A stretch of 64,000 nt of DNA from Mesomycoplasma conjunctivae (GTDB lineage Bacteria > Bacillota_I > Bacilli_A > Mycoplasmatales > Metamycoplasmataceae): assembly GCF_000026765.1 (NCBI RefSeq), contig NC_012806.1, positions 453,743 through 517,742 of the forward strand, written 5' to 3'. A program made the position numbers and the translations under genes. The notes below the pieces were generated by a model. It saw only the letters and a list, made by a program, of their open reading frames with translations, made no database searches and had not been told where the DNA came from. Below, in pieces: positions 1-11,069 of this stretch (positions are counted from its first letter, which is position 1; each line of letters begins with the position of its first letter).

Positions 1-1209
1 TTTTTTACAGAACTAAAAAATGTTAGATTAAAGGGCGCCCATTTAAAGCGTCTTTTTTTCATATTAAAGGATAAATTAGTGTCAAATATTCAAATTGCCA
101 AAGAAGAATTTAACCAAAGATTAAAAGATAATATTATTAAACTAGATAATGATTTTTTCCAATCAACTAATTTTAGGTCTAAAGGTTTTTATATAATAAA
201 ACTAAAGTTGAGTACTGGGATGATAAAAGTTAAAGTGCGCAGATATATAGATGAAAACAACAAAACTTTTCGACCTTTTAACAAATTTATTGACAAAGGT
301 AAAAAAGGTCAAACAATTACTAGTGAACTCAAAGATGAGGTTATTAAAATGGTAATTGCTAAAATTTCTTATAAGGAAATAGCAAAACAACTTGGTATTT
401 CAATGGGAAGTATTACCAATATTGTTAATGAGGCCAACTTTGTTTCTTATGATTTAGAAGATCCCCAAGGGTATAGTACCTACATAGAAGCTGATGATGC
501 TTATGTTTATTTTTCAGGTAAAAATAGAGGTAAATATCGACTACGTATGGCAGTAGTGCACTCGGGCAAACGTGAGGGTAAAATTCAAGATAAAACTTTA
601 ATTTTAGGTATTACTAATAAGACAGGACAAAACAATAATCAAGTTGACGCAAAACATATTGAAGAGATCAGAAACACTTTAAAGTTATATAAATCAACTA
701 ATACGTTCTTAATAAGTGATGGTGCCCCTTCATTAATTAATATTGCCAAAGAACTAAATATTAACCATTATTTAGACACCTACCACTTATTAAGCAAGCT
801 TAATCAAGAAATTAGACCAAAAAGTAAGTGGTTAAAAGAGTATAAAAAAATGTTCAATTCTAATTTTAAGCAGGATATAAGAAAATTGATTATTAAAGGT
901 GAGGTCGATGAAGCTTGCTCACTAATAATGAAAGTAATAAAAGAGCAAGATATCTATTTAATCAGCTTTGAGGAAGTTAAAGGATTGATAAGAATTAAAA
1001 ACTTTTTCAAAAAACATTTTGAATCTATCAAAAATATAAACAATGATAGTTATATAGGTTCAAGAACCGAAAACTTTGTAGCCAACTATGTTAAATTTCC
1101 AATCAGCAAAAAACGAGCCCTATATAGTTTAAAATCTTATATTAGTTTACTAAAAGATAGAGCACAAAAAATGATGATTAGCTTAAAGCTAATATTAGAC
1201 GTTTGTTAA
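1..1209 (+). CDS. UPF0236/ISLre2-like transposase-type protein, possibly 5' cut by window
   Basis: The sequence resembles the ISLre2/UPF0236 transposase-like family, which in mycoplasmas includes the proteins often carried on integrative conjugative elements. Visible landmarks are a helix-turn-helix near residues 95-115 (YKEIAKQLGISMGSITNIV), then the acidic stretch EADDAYVYF, SDGAPSLIN and DTYHLLSKL, and near the C-terminus GSRTENFVANYVK. The three acidic motifs fit a DDE-type catalytic core. A GTG at 79 follows an AAAGG box (66-70) and would give 376 residues. However, the same frame is open without any stop back to base 1, so the true start may lie before the window. No inverted repeats could be assigned. 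It lies just upstream of a phase-variable-looking adhesin promoter. The family call is by motif memory. Confidence 0.7.
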   Translation, partial: FFTELKNVRLKGAHLKRLFFILKDKLVSNIQIAKEEFNQRLKDNIIKLDNDFFQSTNFRSKGFYIIKLKLSTGMIKVKVRRYIDENNKTFRPFNKFIDKGKKGQTITSELKDEVIKMVIAKISYKEIAKQLGISMGSITNIVNEANFVSYDLEDPQGYSTYIEADDAYVYFSGKNRGKYRLRMAVVHSGKREGKIQDKTLILGITNKTGQNNNQVDAKHIEEIRNTLKLYKSTNTFLISDGAPSLINIAKELNINHYLDTYHLLSKLNQEIRPKSKWLKEYKKMFNSNFKQDIRKLIIKGEVDEACSLIMKVIKEQDIYLISFEEVKGLIRIKNFFKKHFESIKNINNDSYIGSRTENFVANYVKFPISKKRALYSLKSYISLLKDRAQKMMISLKLILDVC

Positions 1210-1249
1210 AAAGTAGTTTTACCAAACATTAATTTAAAGATTATTTCGG

Positions 1250-1280
1250 ATAGTAAAAATAAATTTTTACTATATCTTTT
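1250..1280 (+). terminator. Possible weak terminator after the transposase-like gene
   Basis: ATAGTAAAAAT (1250-1260) pairs with ATTTTTACTAT (1263-1273), followed by a T-rich stretch. The loop is only two bases as drawn and the stem is almost all A-T, so this is a weak call. Confidence 0.3.
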
Positions 1281-1421
1281 ATTATTGCCAAGTAAAAAAA
1301 ATATATTTTTTTCTAAAGTGCAAATTCTTTTGTGTTAAAATAATTTATAGATTTAAGAAATTAAAAGGTTTTATACCCCCCACCCCATAATTTTGAACGG
1401 ACTCCAAATTTATACCAAAAA

Positions 1422-1450
1422 TGTTTTTTTTTTTTTTTTCATAATATAAT
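1422..1450 (+). promoter_or_regulatory. Promoter with T16 homopolymer spacer (candidate phase-variable promoter)
   Basis: A run of 16 T (1424-1439) ends five bases before a consensus -10 box TATAAT (1445-1450). The run therefore fills the -35/-10 spacer region. The P97-like gene starts at 1487. Length changes in such tracts alter promoter geometry; the poly(A) tracts of M. hyorhinis vlp promoters are the known precedent. The function here is inferred from that. Confidence 0.7.
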
Positions 1451-1486
1451 TATCTTGCTAAAAGTTTTTTAACTTTTAATATTCTA

Positions 1487-4400
1487 ATGAAAGGCAATCA
1501 AACTGATTTTTCTGTGAAAAAATATAATAGAAAATTCGTTGTTGGTACAAGCACAGCTGCAATAAGTATTTCTACTTTCGCTTTAGTAGTTGGTTTATCA
1601 ACATTGGCTAAATATGAGGGCGAAGACCCACAAAAAGAAGTAAAAGTAGTTGCTTCAGAAGTCGCAAATGTTACTTTTGATTCAAATAGTTTTTCAATTG
1701 ATTCTAATTATGACAATTTAAAAGCTAAATTATTCGATCAATCAAACAAATTAAAAGAAGGTGTTAATTTAAACGAACTAATTAAGTTTTACTCTAAATC
1801 ACAAAATGAAGAATTAAGTCTAATCAATTATGACACAAATGATTTAAGCAAACCTCATTTTGTAATTAAAGATTTATCCGCAAATGATAGTGAGAAAAAC
1901 TTTGAACTAAAATACACTGTTGAGCAAAAATTAGACAATGGAAAGACAGCAAGCTCTGATATTTATAAAAAAACAATTTCTGTTGCTGATTTTTCACAAA
2001 TATATTTTAATGATTTTTCAGCAAAAGTTTTTACTAGTTTATCAAGTTTAAATCCAAATGGCATTTCTCAATTTGACAAAACAAAAACAGGGAATAAGTT
2101 TCCAGCTCTGCTTCGGGCACAAGATTTTTATGTTGACATAAATGACAATAGCAAAGATGCTAGCCAAGCACTTGCACAAGTTAAAAAATATTTTACTAAT
2201 TTTGATACTATTTTTTCTAGTTTGAAAGAGGATTCACTTAACAAACTAGGTGATGGAACAACCATTTATGATTTTGAGCTATATAAAAATCCAGCTACAA
2301 GTCAATATGTAGATTTGATTAATGGTGAGCCTACTATTTATGTAAAAATTCAATATAGTGATGCTGCTAAATCCAAATTAAGCAATATTGATACATCAAA
2401 ATTTAAAATTGAAGCTATTAAATTAACTAAAAATCAAAACAATAATCAAGTTTATTTTGCTGCAGATCAAACATTTCAACAAATCAATTTGGCAAATTTG
2501 GTGAGCCAAAATTTTAAATCTGCTGAAACAACACAGAAAGCACAAACAGATGATATTGCGCAGTTATCAGCTTATGATTTTTTAAACAAAGTTAATATTA
2601 TTGCATCAACTAAAGATTCTCAAAATCCTCTTAAAATCAAAGATTATTTAAATTCCTTGTTAGCAAAAAAACTAGCTTTTGATTATGGAGAAACACTTAC
2701 TCCTTTTGTAAAAGCTGGTATGGAAATTAAAGGTCTAGATTACAGTTTTGATGGCAGTCAAGCAAAAGTTGTTGTCAAAGATGGCCAACATGTAGTTGAA
2801 ATTCCAGCAACTATAAGTGCAACAGGAGAATTTTATGGTGATCAATTTAACAAAAATAAAATAGTAAAATCAAAACAAGTAACTTTTAATATCAGCGGCT
2901 TTAAAGCAGAAAAACTTCAAAAAACTGCCACAAAGGCAGAGCCAGTAATTGCTGATTTAACAAAACAGTATTACTATAATTTAGATCCACTTCCATTTTT
3001 TGCTTCTCAAGCAAATCTTTTACAAGAAAAAGAACTTTTTGGAATTTTTAAAGACTCACCAAACAAACGACTTACAGTTGAAGAATTTGATAAACTATTA
3101 AAAGAGAAAAATTATACTAAATTAAAAGATATAATCTCAGATCCAGTTCTTTATGCTTACAATTTCGATAACACTGATTATAAAGTAGGTGCTTGAACAG
3201 GGGATGTTGATTTTCCAAGTGCTCAAGATTTTCAAGATGATTTTACAGTCGATACAAGCTCATATGCTCGTCAATATGGAGTTGCATCACTAAATAGTGG
3301 TAAGTTTTTCCGCAACCCTTCTGCTGTTGCAGCATTTTATGCACATCTTGTAAAACAAGGTAAAAAAGCAGTTGTTAGCAAATTATTAGAAATTGTTAAA
3401 GCTTTAAAATTAGTAGATAAATTTGAAAAAATTGATTTATCCGATCCAAATAAAATTCTAGAAAATGCCAAAAAAATTAAGCTCACAAAAGATGGTATTT
3501 ATGAAATATCTTTTAATAGTCAATACTTAAATATCTTGAATCAAGGTTATTTTTCAACACTATTTTTACCAAATAGTTTTAATTCAACAGACTTAGATTT
3601 TGCATCCAAAATTGATTTAAAAACTTTAGATAAAACTTTAACAGGCAAGGATATTCAAGGTAAATACTTTAATAAATTTGTTGACGATGATGGTGGCCTA
3701 ACTGTTAGTGATAATAGTAAAAAAGATAAAAATAGGTTTAAATTAGTAACTCAAAAATCTACTATAGAGGTAGATAAACAAGGTAAAGAAATTTTTGGTG
3801 ATATTGAAAGTACACAAGAAAATATTAAAATTTCTGAAAAATTTAAGAAGTTAGAAACCTTTGAAGATGTCATTTTAGCTTTTTACTACAAAGCACAACA
3901 ATTGCAATATTTCCAAGCATTTGGCAAAATCGATAGTAAATTAAGCTCAGAAATTATTTTTGAAGAAGACCAAGACTTCAATTCTGAAGAATATTTAAAA
4001 GATAAACCAGAAATTAAAATATTAGATGATACAGGTAAAGAGCAAAAATCAAAAGCTAAAAAGCTTAATTACTACTATCGAATTGGTTACAAAAATGCTG
4101 ACAATCTCATTGAAAAAGCAGAATTTACTACTCCAAAACAAAGTATAATTCTTCATTTAGTTGATGGACAAGCTAACCCAGATCAAGTAATTATTGATCA
4201 ACTTGACCAGGCAATTATTAGTATTCCTAGCGAATTTAGAAATGTAACATTGTCTGAAGAAGATTATGATGGATTAGAGAAAAAATTAGATCCAAGTTTT
4301 GATAAGAACAAACCTCTAGATCCAAAAGACTTTGGAAAATATACCGATGTTGAAAAATTAAGTGCACTTGGAGCTCGTGGTAAAGATTTAATTGAATTTT

Positions 4401-4690
4401 TCAAAACTAAGTATCCACAATTTCAAGTTTTAGTTTTCCAATTGGTTGAACCTGATAGATTTAACTTTAATAAAAAATCATTAACTATTTTTCTAGCCGC
4501 TCCAAAACCTAAGCCAACTCCAGCACCTAGTCCAAGTACAAGTGGTTCAACACCAGCTGCGCCTGCTGCTACTGCTCAACAAGCTGTTGCAACTCAACCA
4601 TCAACTACAGCAAGCACCACAGCTGATCTTATTTTTTCAAGCTTGTCTTTTAAAATTTTAATAAGCAAAGAGGGGAGTAAAAAAGCCTAA
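1487..4690 (+). CDS. P97-like adhesin, paralog 1
   Basis: This is a 1067-residue surface protein reading through one TGA (3194-3196). Residues 9-40 form a short basic stretch plus hydrophobic segment ending VVGLSTLAKYEGEDP, very close to the N-terminus of M. hyopneumoniae P97 (VGLSSLAKY...), so it is probably membrane-anchored or exported through this segment. Further P97-like landmarks follow: PALLRAQDFYVDIN, an LSAYDFL motif, LNPYxF-like YYYNLDPLPFF, and the LNSGKFFRNP region. The C-terminus carries a short Pro/Ala/Ser/Thr-rich segment (about 4503-4620), where P97 has its cilium-binding R1/R2 repeats. Real AAKPV-type R1 repeats are absent. There is no clear Shine-Dalgarno before the ATG. 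It is followed after 17 bases by its P102-like partner, the usual two-gene adhesin operon. In M. conjunctivae the equivalent pair is LppT/LppS. Confidence 0.85.
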
Positions 4691-4707
4691 TGAACAAAGG
4701 ATGAAAA

Positions 4708-7700
4708 ATGAAATTTAATTTAAAAAGTACAAAAACTTTAGTTGGTTTAACAGCGCTTTCTACCGCTCTTTTAACAATGATTGTTGCAATTCCAGTTGGT
4801 CGTAGCTACTATCAAAAATCATATGATAGTAAATTTAATAGCAATCTTGATCCCCAAAAAGCCACTGAATTGGCTAACAATTTAAAAATTAGCTATGATA
4901 AATTTAAACAAGAAATTGATGAGCTAAAATTTAAAGATAATTTTCATCTTTTATCTGCTGAGACTGCACTTAGTCTTCACAATGATAAATTACAAGATTT
5001 TTCACTGCTTTCAGCTTTTGATTTTTCATCACTAACTAGCAAAGGTTTTAGTCTCACAATTGATACATCACAAGCTAATTCGTCAACAAATGCAATTGAA
5101 AATGTCATTATTCATGCTTATAATAAGCAAGAAAAACTTGATTATAGTTATAAAACTAACTTAAAAAATTTTGCAGCTAATAGTAGTCAAAGTGCAACAA
5201 CTTTTGATATTAGTAGCAATTCAACTATCAAAGCTGAAATTAAAGGTTTTGTCTTACCTAGTGACTACCAAGAATTATTAAAAGCAAAATTTACTGAAAA
5301 TTATTTAAAGCTCAAAAATGTTAGTTTAGCATTTAATAAAACACTTTTTCAGCTTAATGCACAGTTTAATTTACTAGATCAAGTTGGTTTACCAACAATT
5401 TTAAATCCAGGTTTCCAATTAGTGCCAGTTACTCAAAATGTTGTGGCAACTAAAGGACAAACTACAACTCAACAAACACCTCAAATTAAATTTGTAAAAT
5501 CTGATGATGAAACAGGTGAGTTAATTCTTGAATTCCAACTTGTGGATGGTCAACAAAAAGTTGTAAAAACCTTGAATTTAAAAGTTGAAAATTTAACTAA
5601 TAAGCAAACAATTGAAGACAATATTGCCAAACAGTTTAATAGTCTATTTCAAGATAACTTTAGAATTAAGCAAGAACTTCTAGAAGCACTTAAACAAGAT
5701 AAAACAACTTTTATTGATTATATAGCAGCTAGTCAAAGTAGTAAAGATTCAGAATTGAAAGCTAAATTCCCAAATGTTACTCAAAAAGTTACGACACCAA
5801 TGAATTCAAGTAAAACTGAACAATATTTTGAAAAACCTTTAATTGATGATCGAGCTTTATCAGTTACTATAAATAATCAAGAATTTAAAATTAAAGATGT
5901 TACTTTTGATCGAAGTATTAAAAACGATGTAGCACAACTAAAAGCTCAAGGTGCTATTAGACTTAACTTTAATTTAAAAACTGATACTGGAAAAGCTAAA
6001 AAAACCGATTATAGTATAGATGTCAAAATTGCAAACAACACTTATGAAGAGCAATTGTTTAGTGCTCTTGGTAAACAAAAGACTAACTTTAGTTTACCGC
6101 AAGACAAAAATCAAGCTTTAGTTTTCCAATCAAGTGTTAAAAAAGCGCTTCAAAATCTCATTGATAGTTTGAAATTGACAACTTTAAGCGCAGAGCAAAT
6201 TAGCTCACTAATCAAAGATAGTTATTTATTAAATAATGGAAGTCAAATTACTTCTCAAGAGAGTCAAACATTAATTGAAAAATCTAAAAAACTAACAAAT
6301 ATTAATCTTGAAAAATTAACTACAATTTTTCCAGACAACTCAATTTCTCGACAAATAGTTAATTTGTTGATAAAAGCAAATACTGCTAAATTGTTTGCAG
6401 ATGAGCAAATTAGTTTAAAACTAGAAGTAGTAGATTATTCATTTAATGCGCCAGCTATTCAAATAAGTGCACACAAAGATGGCAAAATGGTTGCAAGTGC
6501 TCATTTAATTATTAATAATGTGGCTCCTGATAATCTAGCATACAATGTTGCTCAGCAATACAATGTTGACTTTTTCCTAGATGGTAGAAGTGGAATTGTT
6601 GATAAAACTAAGAACAGTAATGCCAACATTGATATTCGTGGAGTTAACCGTGGTGATCTTGAATTTAATATTGATGGTGCACAAGTAACAAAACGTGGTT
6701 TAGTACTTTCTAAAAAAAATTGATCTTGATCAATTTAGTGATATTGATCCTTTTGCTAAGTTAAAAGCAGATTCAACACAAACTGATGATACGAAAAGAG
6801 AAGAGGAGGCTGTTAAGAAATTATATACAAAAACACAGTCCAAATCTCCTTTAACACTTGATACAGGAGTTGCTTATTTAGCTTTTAGTTTGAATAAATT
6901 AAACGATTATAAAAAATATTATCTTTTAAGTGATGAAAAAGGAACTAGTGGAATTTTTATTCAAAGAGTAGATAAATTGCAAAGAGATGCTGCAAAACCA
7001 ACAATGGAAGGCGAAGAAATTGCTACCAAAGATAATGGTGTTTCTTATGTTATTGGTGTTGATACTACATTAGAAAGAAAACAAACATCAAAAGCACTTA
7101 TTATTTCAGGTCCTTTATACGAAGAAGTTAAAAAAACTCTCAGAAATAACAACCAAGCAGCACAAAACTACTTTAGTTTGGTAGATACGAAACCCGAAAC
7201 ATCTGATTCAGCTTCACTTAATTTAAGAAACAATACACAAGATACATTAAGTGCATTAACTACAGCGCTAACAACAAGTCCACCATTAACAAACCCCATA
7301 AATGTCAACTCTAATTTCTTCTTACAATCACAAAAACAAGCTGATCTCTCAAGTCATAATGGTGGTTTACGAGATAATGAGATATTGTTGATTTCAATCG
7401 TAAAAACTAAAGCAAGTATTGAACTTTCACTACAAACTAGCAATTCATATGATCCAAAAAATGATATAACTGAGTCATCACTTTCACAAGTTAAATTTGG
7501 TGCTAAACTCGGAAGCAGTGGTCTTGAAATTGCTCAAGATAGCATAAAAGATTTTGAATTTGAAAACTCATTTAATTGAAATAAATTAGGTTTTGATGCA
7601 AATACTATGGATTCTGAAACCAAATTTATTCTCAAAGGTTTTGCTGTATTCAATGATCCAAGATTAGTTGCAAATAAATTGGCAAATAAAAATATTAGAA

Positions 7701-7735
7701 AAGCTTTTGTAGATACCTATTTAATTAAAAAATAA
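4708..7735 (+). CDS. P102-like adhesin partner, paralog 1 (frameshifted as sequenced)
   Basis: This is the second gene of the first P97/P102 operon, with an AAAGGATG ribosome site just upstream. The N-terminus (KSTKTLVGLTALSTALLTMI...) is a signal-anchor-like hydrophobic helix. The P102-like motif YYQKSYDSKFNSNLDPQKA is shared almost exactly with the second P102 copy (RYQQSYSDQFNSNQDLSKA). The first frame runs 4708-6738 (TAG). The protein then continues in the +1 frame to 7735. The switch lies at an A8 run (6712-6719); removing one A gives a continuous product of about 1008 residues that aligns along its length with the intact 1073-residue paralog at 16963, for example in the shared ending motif FNWNK-L/I-GFD. 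As written, the product would be cut to about 676 residues. Confidence 0.8.
6712..6719 (+). other. A8 frameshift tract in P102-like gene 1
   Basis: Frame before the tract reads ...VLSKKN and then meets TAG at 6736. With seven A it would read ...VLSKKIDLDQFSDIDPF and continue for about 335 more codons. The downstream frame is clearly coding because it matches the second P102 copy. Confidence 0.85.
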
Positions 7736-7741
7736 TCTATG

Positions 7742-7784
7742 AAAAACGTACATTTTGAAACAAATAATTATGTACGTTTTTTTA
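7742..7784 (+). terminator. Rho-independent terminator of the first P97/P102 operon
   Basis: AAAAACGTACAT (7742-7753) pairs perfectly with ATGTACGTTTTT (7770-7781), and the U-run continues beyond the stem. It lies directly after the P102-like stop. Confidence 0.9.
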
Positions 7785-7854
7785 TTTATCAATAATTTAC
7801 TAAACAAAAATTAAAAAAATAATAAAATTTAATAAAAAGCAACTAAAAAATATT

Positions 7855-8841
7855 ATGAAATTATCAATTTTAGATTACGGAATAGTAGACAAAAATTTAG
7901 ATTATACTTCAACTATTAATCATAGTTATGAGTATGCTAAATTAGCTGAAAATTTAAATTATCATTCAATTTGATTAACACAACACCATAGTGTACTTTC
8001 ACTTTCAATTAGTCAACCTGTAATAATAGCTTTGCATATTTTAGCTAAGACATCAAAATTAAAAGTGGGAATTGCTGGTTTTTTGTTGTTGCACTATCCA
8101 CCCTTGTTAATTGCTGAGACTATTTCTACTATTTTGCATTTATATAAAAATCGTTCTTTTTTTGCTTTTGGCGCAAATCCAGGAACTCCTCAACTCTTAA
8201 ACGAGCTAAATATTAAAAATATTTCTAAATCAAGATTTTATGCGAAAAGTAAAACGATTGTTAATTATTTAAACAATAATATTTACAATAATATTAATTT
8301 AATTCCTCAAAACAACAATAAAGTGAGCTTATTTATTTTAGTAACATCAATAAAATCAGCAATTTGGGCTGCCAAACATAAATTTGGAATTATTTTTGGT
8401 TATTTTTTAAATCCTGATTTGGAAAATTGTAAAAAAGTATTTGCAGCATATCGCAAACACTTTTATAAATATCATAAGCAAGAGGGTAAAATTATTTTTG
8501 CTATTTTTGTGGTCAAAATCAATAATCAAAAAAAAATTAAAGAATTTTTAGATGCAGCTACTACATATTTGTTGGGTAGAAATAACTTTAATGAGTTTAG
8601 CTATTTTCCTGAATATCAAGATGTAAAATATTTAAAATATAGTGATGAAGAAATAAATTTAAAGAAATTATCTAGTAAAAAATTTATAATTGGTAATGAA
8701 AAAGCAATTTCAAAACAATTAGATTTTTTTAGCGAGCAACTACAACTAAATCATATTATGATTGTTCCTTTTGCCACCAGTCATCAACAACGTTTACAAA
8801 CAATAAAAACAGTTGCTAAAATCTATAAAAATAAAGACTAA
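7855..8841 (+). CDS. Luciferase-like (LLM class) flavin-dependent monooxygenase
   Basis: A 328-residue protein with the opening pattern of the MsnO8-type branch of the bacterial luciferase family (KLSILDYGIVD..., then YAKLAENLNYHSIWLTQHHS, matching the usual 'ARAEELGFxxxWxxEHH'). The family uses FMNH2/F420-type flavin chemistry in a TIM barrel; no substrate can be named. It is the first gene of a tight run with a GcvH-like protein, a class M sirtuin, lipoate ligase and an OYE-like enzyme. LLM and OYE partners are known from extended versions of this operon in Firmicutes. It contains an A9 run (8528-8536) that is in frame, so long A runs are not always disrupted here. Confidence 0.8.
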
Positions 8842-8848
8842 AGGAGAA

Positions 8849-9184
8849 ATGATGAAAAAATTTGCTAACTATCTTATTATTGAAAAAAATGAAAACATTT
8901 ATACCATTTTTATGAGCGCTGAACTTCAAGATGATGTTGGTACCATTGGTTATCTACACTATAATGATGTCAACAAGTTGCAAAAAAATGATGAAATTTT
9001 AAAACTTGAAGCTTCTAAAACACTCTTGTCAATTAAATCGCCACTTGCTGGCAAAGTTTTAGAATTTAATCAAGAGGCAATTTCTAATCCAAAACTTTTA
9101 AATTCAGCAAGTGCACAAGACAACTGAATTATTAAATTAATAGAAGTAGATGAAAATGAATTCCAAAAACTTGAAGATTACTAA
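8849..9184 (+). CDS. GcvH-like lipoyl carrier protein (GcvH-L)
   Basis: A 111-residue single-domain lipoyl protein. The motif [27 protein letters not shown] places the acceptor lysine at about K57 (EASK), flanked as in glycine-cleavage H protein (ESVKA...YSPxSGxV). The segment [15 protein letters not shown] matches the first half of the fold. Two ATGs occur in tandem after a strong AAGGAG (8841-8846). No GcvP/T/L genes are present, so a role in glycine cleavage is unlikely. In related operons this protein is lipoylated by the linked ligase and is then ADP-ribosylated by the linked sirtuin. It overlaps the sirtuin gene by 35 bases, so translation is probably coupled. Confidence 0.85.
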
Positions 9185-10055
9185 TTTAGATCAAGATTCA
9201 CAAGAAATTTTAGCTTTAATTAATCAAGCAGAAGCAATTGTTGTTGGTATTGGCTCTGGCTTGACCGCCGCAGATGGTATTGGTTATGCTGGCTTTCGTT
9301 TTGAAGAACATTTTGGTGATTTTATTGAAAAATATCGATTTTTAGATATGCTACAAGCTTCGCTTTTTGATTTTCCTAATTGACAAACATATTGAGCTTT
9401 TCATAGCAGATTTATTAAATTAAACTATTTTGATTTGCCAAAAAGCGCTTCATTTTTAAAGTTAAAAGAGATTTTGGCTAATAAAAATTATTTCATTATC
9501 ACTACTAATTCAGATAGCAGTTTAGAAGTCAATGATTTTGATCAAAGCAAGATTTTTTATATTCAAGGTAAATATAATTTATTGCAATGTAGCAAGATGT
9601 GCCAAAACATCTTATATAAAAATGATAAACTTATAAATCAAATGGTCAAAACACAGCAAAATATGCAAATTAATGCCACTTTGTTACCAAAATGCCCCAA
9701 TTGCGATGCCTTTTTAGAAGTTAATAAAAGAATTGCTTATAAAGGAATGGTAGAAGATGCTACCTTTTTAGCTCAACAAAAAGCTTATGATGATTTTTTA
9801 AAGGAAAATCAAGACAAAAAAGTGCTTTTTTGAGAAATTGGTGTCGGTTATACTACACCACAATTAATCAAGTGAGCTTTTTGAAAAATGTGTCTTGCTA
9901 ATCGCAAATCTACTTATTTAGTCTTTAATGCTAAAAATTATCATATTTCAAGTGAGCTAAAAAAACAAACCAAAATTTATCACTATGATATTGCCAAATT
10001 AATTGATAAAGTTTGGCAACAAGGAGCAAAAAATGATTTTAATAGAACCAATTAG
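9150..10055 (+). CDS. Class M sirtuin (SirTM), protein ADP-ribosyltransferase type
   Basis: A 301-residue sirtuin-fold protein. The NAD-binding motif is [19 protein letters not shown] (residues about 30-50), the SirTM form of GAGxSxxSGIPxFR. The catalytic region differs from deacylase sirtuins: TTNSD (N120) replaces TQNID, and the catalytic His of 'HG' is replaced by Gln in YIQGKYN (Q139). These are the substitutions known for SirTM enzymes, which transfer ADP-ribose to lipoylated GcvH-L rather than deacylate. A structural zinc site is visible as C..C (QCSKMC) and CPNC. The order GcvH-L, SirTM, LplA is the conserved one. The start at 9150 lies inside the upstream gene; 9156 is an alternative. 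Confidence 0.85.
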
Positions 10056-11064
10056 AAACGGAAAATGAATAAAAGATGGTGCATATCTTCTTGCTATACA
10101 ATATTGAGCAGTTGAAAATTTAGATCCTGATGAAATTATTATTTTTCCTTATATTTGTGATCCGCATGTGCAAATAGGCTATTTTCAAAATCCAGAAGTA
10201 GAAATTAATTTTGATTTATTAACAAAAAGAAATTTTCCTGTCGTTCGTCGTGATACAGGTGGTGGGGCTATCTATATTGATGATTTATCTGCTAATTTTT
10301 CTTTTTCGATTCCTTATAACAAATATCCACAAATGCTTGGAAATTATAGCCAATTTTATGCTCCGATCATCACAATTTTAAAAAATTTAGGAGCAAAAGA
10401 TGTTGTTTTTAGTGGCAAAAATGATTTAACTATTAATAATAAAAAAATATCTGGAGCGGCGATGTCATTAGTTAAAAATCGCATTTATGCTGGTTTTTCT
10501 TTACTATATGATATTGATTTTGAAACTATTGAAGCTTTGTTGGTACCAAATCGCAAAAAAATAGAAGCCAAAGGTATCAAATCAATAGCTCAAAGAGTTG
10601 AACCACTGAAAAATCATCTTGAGAGCAAATATCAAAATCTTGATAGCTTTGGTTTTAAAGATTTGATTTTGCAACAATATTTAGTAACCCAGCAACTAAG
10701 TCAATTTCAAAAATTTGTTCTTAGCGATCAAGCATGAGCAGAAATTGATGAATTAGTAGCTAAAAAATATAAAAACTGAGATTGAACTTATGGTTTGAGT
10801 CCTGGATATTCATACAATCGTGATGCTCGCTTGGAAATTGGTACAATTAACTTTTCTTTAGAAATAGAAGGTTTTAAAATCAAAAAAGCTAAAGTTAGTG
10901 GTGATTTTTTTGCTAAAACTTCACTTTCAGTCCTCGAAGAGGCTTTAATAAATTGTAGACTTGATTATCAAGATTTATATCAAGCGCTTTCCAAAATTAA
11001 TTTTGATGAAATTTTTTTCAAACCTATCGAAATTTCCAAAATAATTGAGACGATTTTGTCATAA
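10033..11064 (+). CDS. lplA: Lipoate-protein ligase (LplA2-like)
   Basis: A 343-residue enzyme that activates and attaches lipoate. Recognisable motifs are [20 protein letters not shown] (residues about 71-90; the usual RRxSGGGAVYHDxGNLNFS, here with Ile in place of His) and [17 protein letters not shown], whose second Lys of KK corresponds to the adenylate-binding lysine. The C-terminal accessory domain follows ([19 protein letters not shown]...). It overlaps the sirtuin stop by 23 bases and has a strong AAGGAG (10021-10026). Because no lipoate-dependent dehydrogenase lies in the window, the adjacent GcvH-L is the likely acceptor. The family assignment is firm; the substrate specificity is inferred. 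Confidence 0.85.
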
Positions 11065-11069
11065 AAGCT

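Noticed and set aside
8528-8536. A9 run in the LLM gene as a sixth frameshift
   Set aside because: The frame is continuous through the run as written.
8849-9184. GcvH-like protein as part of a glycine cleavage system
   Set aside because: No gcvP, gcvT or lpd gene is present; the neighbours fit the SirTM/lipoate ligase operon instead.
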